DNA from: an uncultured Flavobacteriales bacterium | Lineage (GTDB): Bacteria; Bacteroidota; Bacteroidia; Flavobacteriales; Schleiferiaceae | Length of the DNA stretch: 6,369 nucleotides | Assembly: GCA_903821715.1 (NCBI GenBank) | Contig: CAIJMB010000120.1 | Coordinates: forward strand, 1-6,369 | Reading direction: 5' to 3' | Part shown: positions 4,915 to 6,369 of the stretch, piece after piece | Numbering within the stretch: the stretch's first letter is position 1 | How the letters are laid out: the number at the start of each line of letters is the position of its first letter | Position numbers and translations under genes: made by a program | Notes under the pieces: generated by a model | What the model saw: the letters and a program-made list of their open reading frames with translations, nothing else | Database searches by the model: none | What the model was told of the DNA's origin: nothing

Positions 4915-6369
4915 ATGCGTATTTTAGGTATCCTCCGCGAAGGAAAAATTCCGGCCGACCAGCGCGCCGTACTGAATCCGGCCCAGTGCCGTGAACTGCT
5001 GGACCGCCACCCCGACTGGCAAATTTGGGTGCAACCGAGCTCGGTGCGCGCCATCCAAGACGCTGAATACGTGGCGGCTGGATGCTTTGTGGCCGAAGAC
5101 TTGGGGCCCGCAGAGCTGATTATTAGCGTTAAAGAGGTTCCGGTGGACGAATTGGTTCCGGGAGCTACCCACTTCTTTTTTAGCCACACCTACAAGGGCC
5201 AGCCCTACAACCGCGGCCTCTTGCGCGCCTGCCTTGACCGCGACGTCCGGCTGATTGACTGGGAACTTCTGCGCCAGAACGGCAAACGCATCATCGGTTT
5301 TGGCGAGTACGCCGGCTTGGTCGGCGCCTACGAGGCCCTGCGCGGCTGGGGTCTGCAGCGCGGAACCTGGTCCTTCCCGCCCGCCCTTGAGCTGGGCCGC
5401 GTTGCGGCGCTGAAGGCTGAGCTCGCGGCCCACACGTGGCCAAGCGATGCACGGATTGTGCTCACCGGCGTCGGGCGTGTAGGCCACGGAGCCTCTGAAA
5501 TGCTGCGCGCAGGTGGATTTCGTGAGGTTCCGCCCACCGAATTTTTACACGGTGCCGAGGGGCCCTGCTTTACGGTGCTTGAGGCCGAACACTACGTTCA
5601 GCGGGCCTCGGACGGGGGCTACGACCGCAGCGAGTTCCGCGCCCACCCTGAGCGCTACGCCTCAGCGTTGGCGCCCTACCTCGAGGTGGCGACGGTGTAC
5701 CTGCCCTGCCACTTTTACGCTGAGGGCGGACCCGCATTTTTTACCGCGGCAGACGTGCTTCGCCCAACGAACCGCATAGAATTTGTCGGCGACATCTCGT
5801 GCGACATTGCGGGACCGGTTCCGTGCACCCTGCGCCCCAGCAAGGGCAACGACCCGTTCTATGGATGGGATCCGGTGACCGGTAGCGAGGTGGCCCTCGG
5901 AACCCCCGGAAGCCTCGGCGTCCTGGCGGTGGACAACTTGCCCAGTCAGGTTCCGACCGACGCCACCGAAGGCTTTGGACGCGCCTTCATCGAGCAGGTG
6001 TGGCCGCAGTGGCTCGCGGGCGACCCCGAAGGCATTTTGGCGGCCGCGACGGAATGCGCCGACGGTTCGCTCACAGCGCCCTACGCCTACTTGGCGGGCT
6101 ATGCGTCTGCCATTGAAACCGCGGCTCCCGAGGCCTCGGTACTGGGTGGGCGCGTCGAAGGCGCCCTTGCCGGCGCCTACGCTGAGCTGGAACGGCTTGC
6201 GACGGATTCTGCGCCCGCTACCTTCGCGTCGGTCACGGTGGCCCTCGAGCGCATGACCTACGAGCTCGATGCCGAGACCACGATGCTGTTCAATGCGTTG
6301 AGCGCGGCTTCGACGCCCGATCTGCAGGAACTTGCCCGCGTGGTGCAGCCCAAGTTGGCCGCCCTTGGC
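4915..6369 (+). CDS. Alanine/saccharopine dehydrogenase-like enzyme fused in frame to an M3 oligopeptidase N-terminus (3' end outside window)
   Basis: The frame is open for 485 codons to the right edge. Residues 1 to about 398 match the alanine dehydrogenase/LYS1 family, NAD(P)-dependent amino-acid dehydrogenases: LREGKIPADQR with Arg17, SVKEVP with Lys73, FFSHTYKGQPYNR with His91, GFGEYAGLVGAYEALRGWG, the Rossmann motif Gly185-x-Gly187-x-x-Gly190, and DISCD (293-297). Arg17, Lys73 and His91 sit where the family's substrate and catalytic residues lie. The substrate is not determined. LTAPYAYLAGY (386-396) resembles the usual end of such proteins, yet no stop follows. Residues of about 414-485 instead resemble the start of M3 metallopeptidases of the Dcp/oligopeptidase A type: PATFASVTVALERM, MLFNALSAASTPDLQELA. 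The zinc motif HExxH would lie beyond the window. Either a true bifunctional protein or a lost gene boundary. Confidence 0.85.
   Translation, partial: MRILGILREGKIPADQRAVLNPAQCRELLDRHPDWQIWVQPSSVRAIQDAEYVAAGCFVAEDLGPAELIISVKEVPVDELVPGATHFFFSHTYKGQPYNRGLLRACLDRDVRLIDWELLRQNGKRIIGFGEYAGLVGAYEALRGWGLQRGTWSFPPALELGRVAALKAELAAHTWPSDARIVLTGVGRVGHGASEMLRAGGFREVPPTEFLHGAEGPCFTVLEAEHYVQRASDGGYDRSEFRAHPERYASALAPYLEVATVYLPCHFYAEGGPAFFTAADVLRPTNRIEFVGDISCDIAGPVPCTLRPSKGNDPFYGWDPVTGSEVALGTPGSLGVLAVDNLPSQVPTDATEGFGRAFIEQVWPQWLAGDPEGILAAATECADGSLTAPYAYLAGYASAIETAAPEASVLGGRVEGALAGAYAELERLATDSAPATFASVTVALERMTYELDAETTMLFNALSAASTPDLQELARVVQPKLAALG

Noticed and set aside
4869..5537. Minus-strand frames opposite the dehydrogenase gene
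   Set aside because: They are shadows of a well-supported plus-strand gene with the Rossmann and catalytic motifs.
6100..6150. Frameshift separating two genes at the fusion junction
   Set aside because: One alternative frame has a TGA at about 6112-6114, but no start with M3-like sequence appears in either other frame, so the fusion is kept as the reading, with the caveat stated.
5975..6256. Plus-strand frame of 93 codons in another phase within the fusion gene
   Set aside because: Arg/Pro/Ser-rich composition typical of an out-of-phase shadow; it resembles neither the dehydrogenase nor the M3 domain.
6157..6369. C-terminal extension as a saccharopine dehydrogenase partner domain, as in LKR/SDH fusions
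   Set aside because: No second Rossmann motif is seen, and the visible residues fit the M3 peptidase N-terminus better.

Overview
The window looks like part of a GC-rich member of the Bacteroidota, probably a marine or freshwater Flavobacteriales-type genome. Three things point there: a secreted Omp28/thioredoxin-fold protein of a type common in that phylum, a long SurA-like protein with several parvulin domains, and start regions carrying the Bacteroidota-type -7 box TAnnTTTG with no Shine-Dalgarno sequence. No organism name can be given from the sequence alone.

Layout: (1) 1-1748, minus strand, an open reading frame without a stop that runs off the left edge and encodes a secreted Omp28-like protein with a CAPC motif. 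(2) 1749-2092, a gene-free gap filled by intergenic repeat copy A. (3) 2093-3985, minus strand, a 630-residue exported parvulin-type peptidyl-prolyl isomerase/chaperone. (4) 3986-4052, a 67-bp divergent promoter region. (5) 4053-4514, plus strand, a small exported NlpC/P60 peptidoglycan peptidase. (6) 4515-4914, a gene-free gap holding an 8-bp tandem array and intergenic repeat copy B. (7) 4915-6369, plus strand, a frame running off the right edge that encodes an alanine/saccharopine dehydrogenase-like enzyme joined in frame to what looks like the N-terminus of an M3-family oligopeptidase.

The three complete or left-hand genes all act in the cell envelope: folding of outer-membrane and periplasmic proteins, wall turnover, and a secreted redox-fold protein. 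The fourth is a cytoplasmic amino-acid/peptide enzyme. No operon is evident, since each gene has its own start region.

The least ordinary content is between the genes. The two large gaps are diverged copies of the same roughly 240-bp element, with four blocks in the same order and nearly the same spacing. One 32-bp block is identical in both and contains the palindrome CGGTTATAACCG next to a T-rich run. Both copies have the same orientation relative to the flanking genes (after a stop codon, before the next start) and are bounded by inverted CTCGTTRGC-type sequences. Two further points deserve checking: the dehydrogenase-peptidase fusion, and a strong, phase-locked codon-pair bias (GTT-CCG and GGA-ACC) that puts the heptamer GGTTCCG in the window 19 times, always in the same codon phase.
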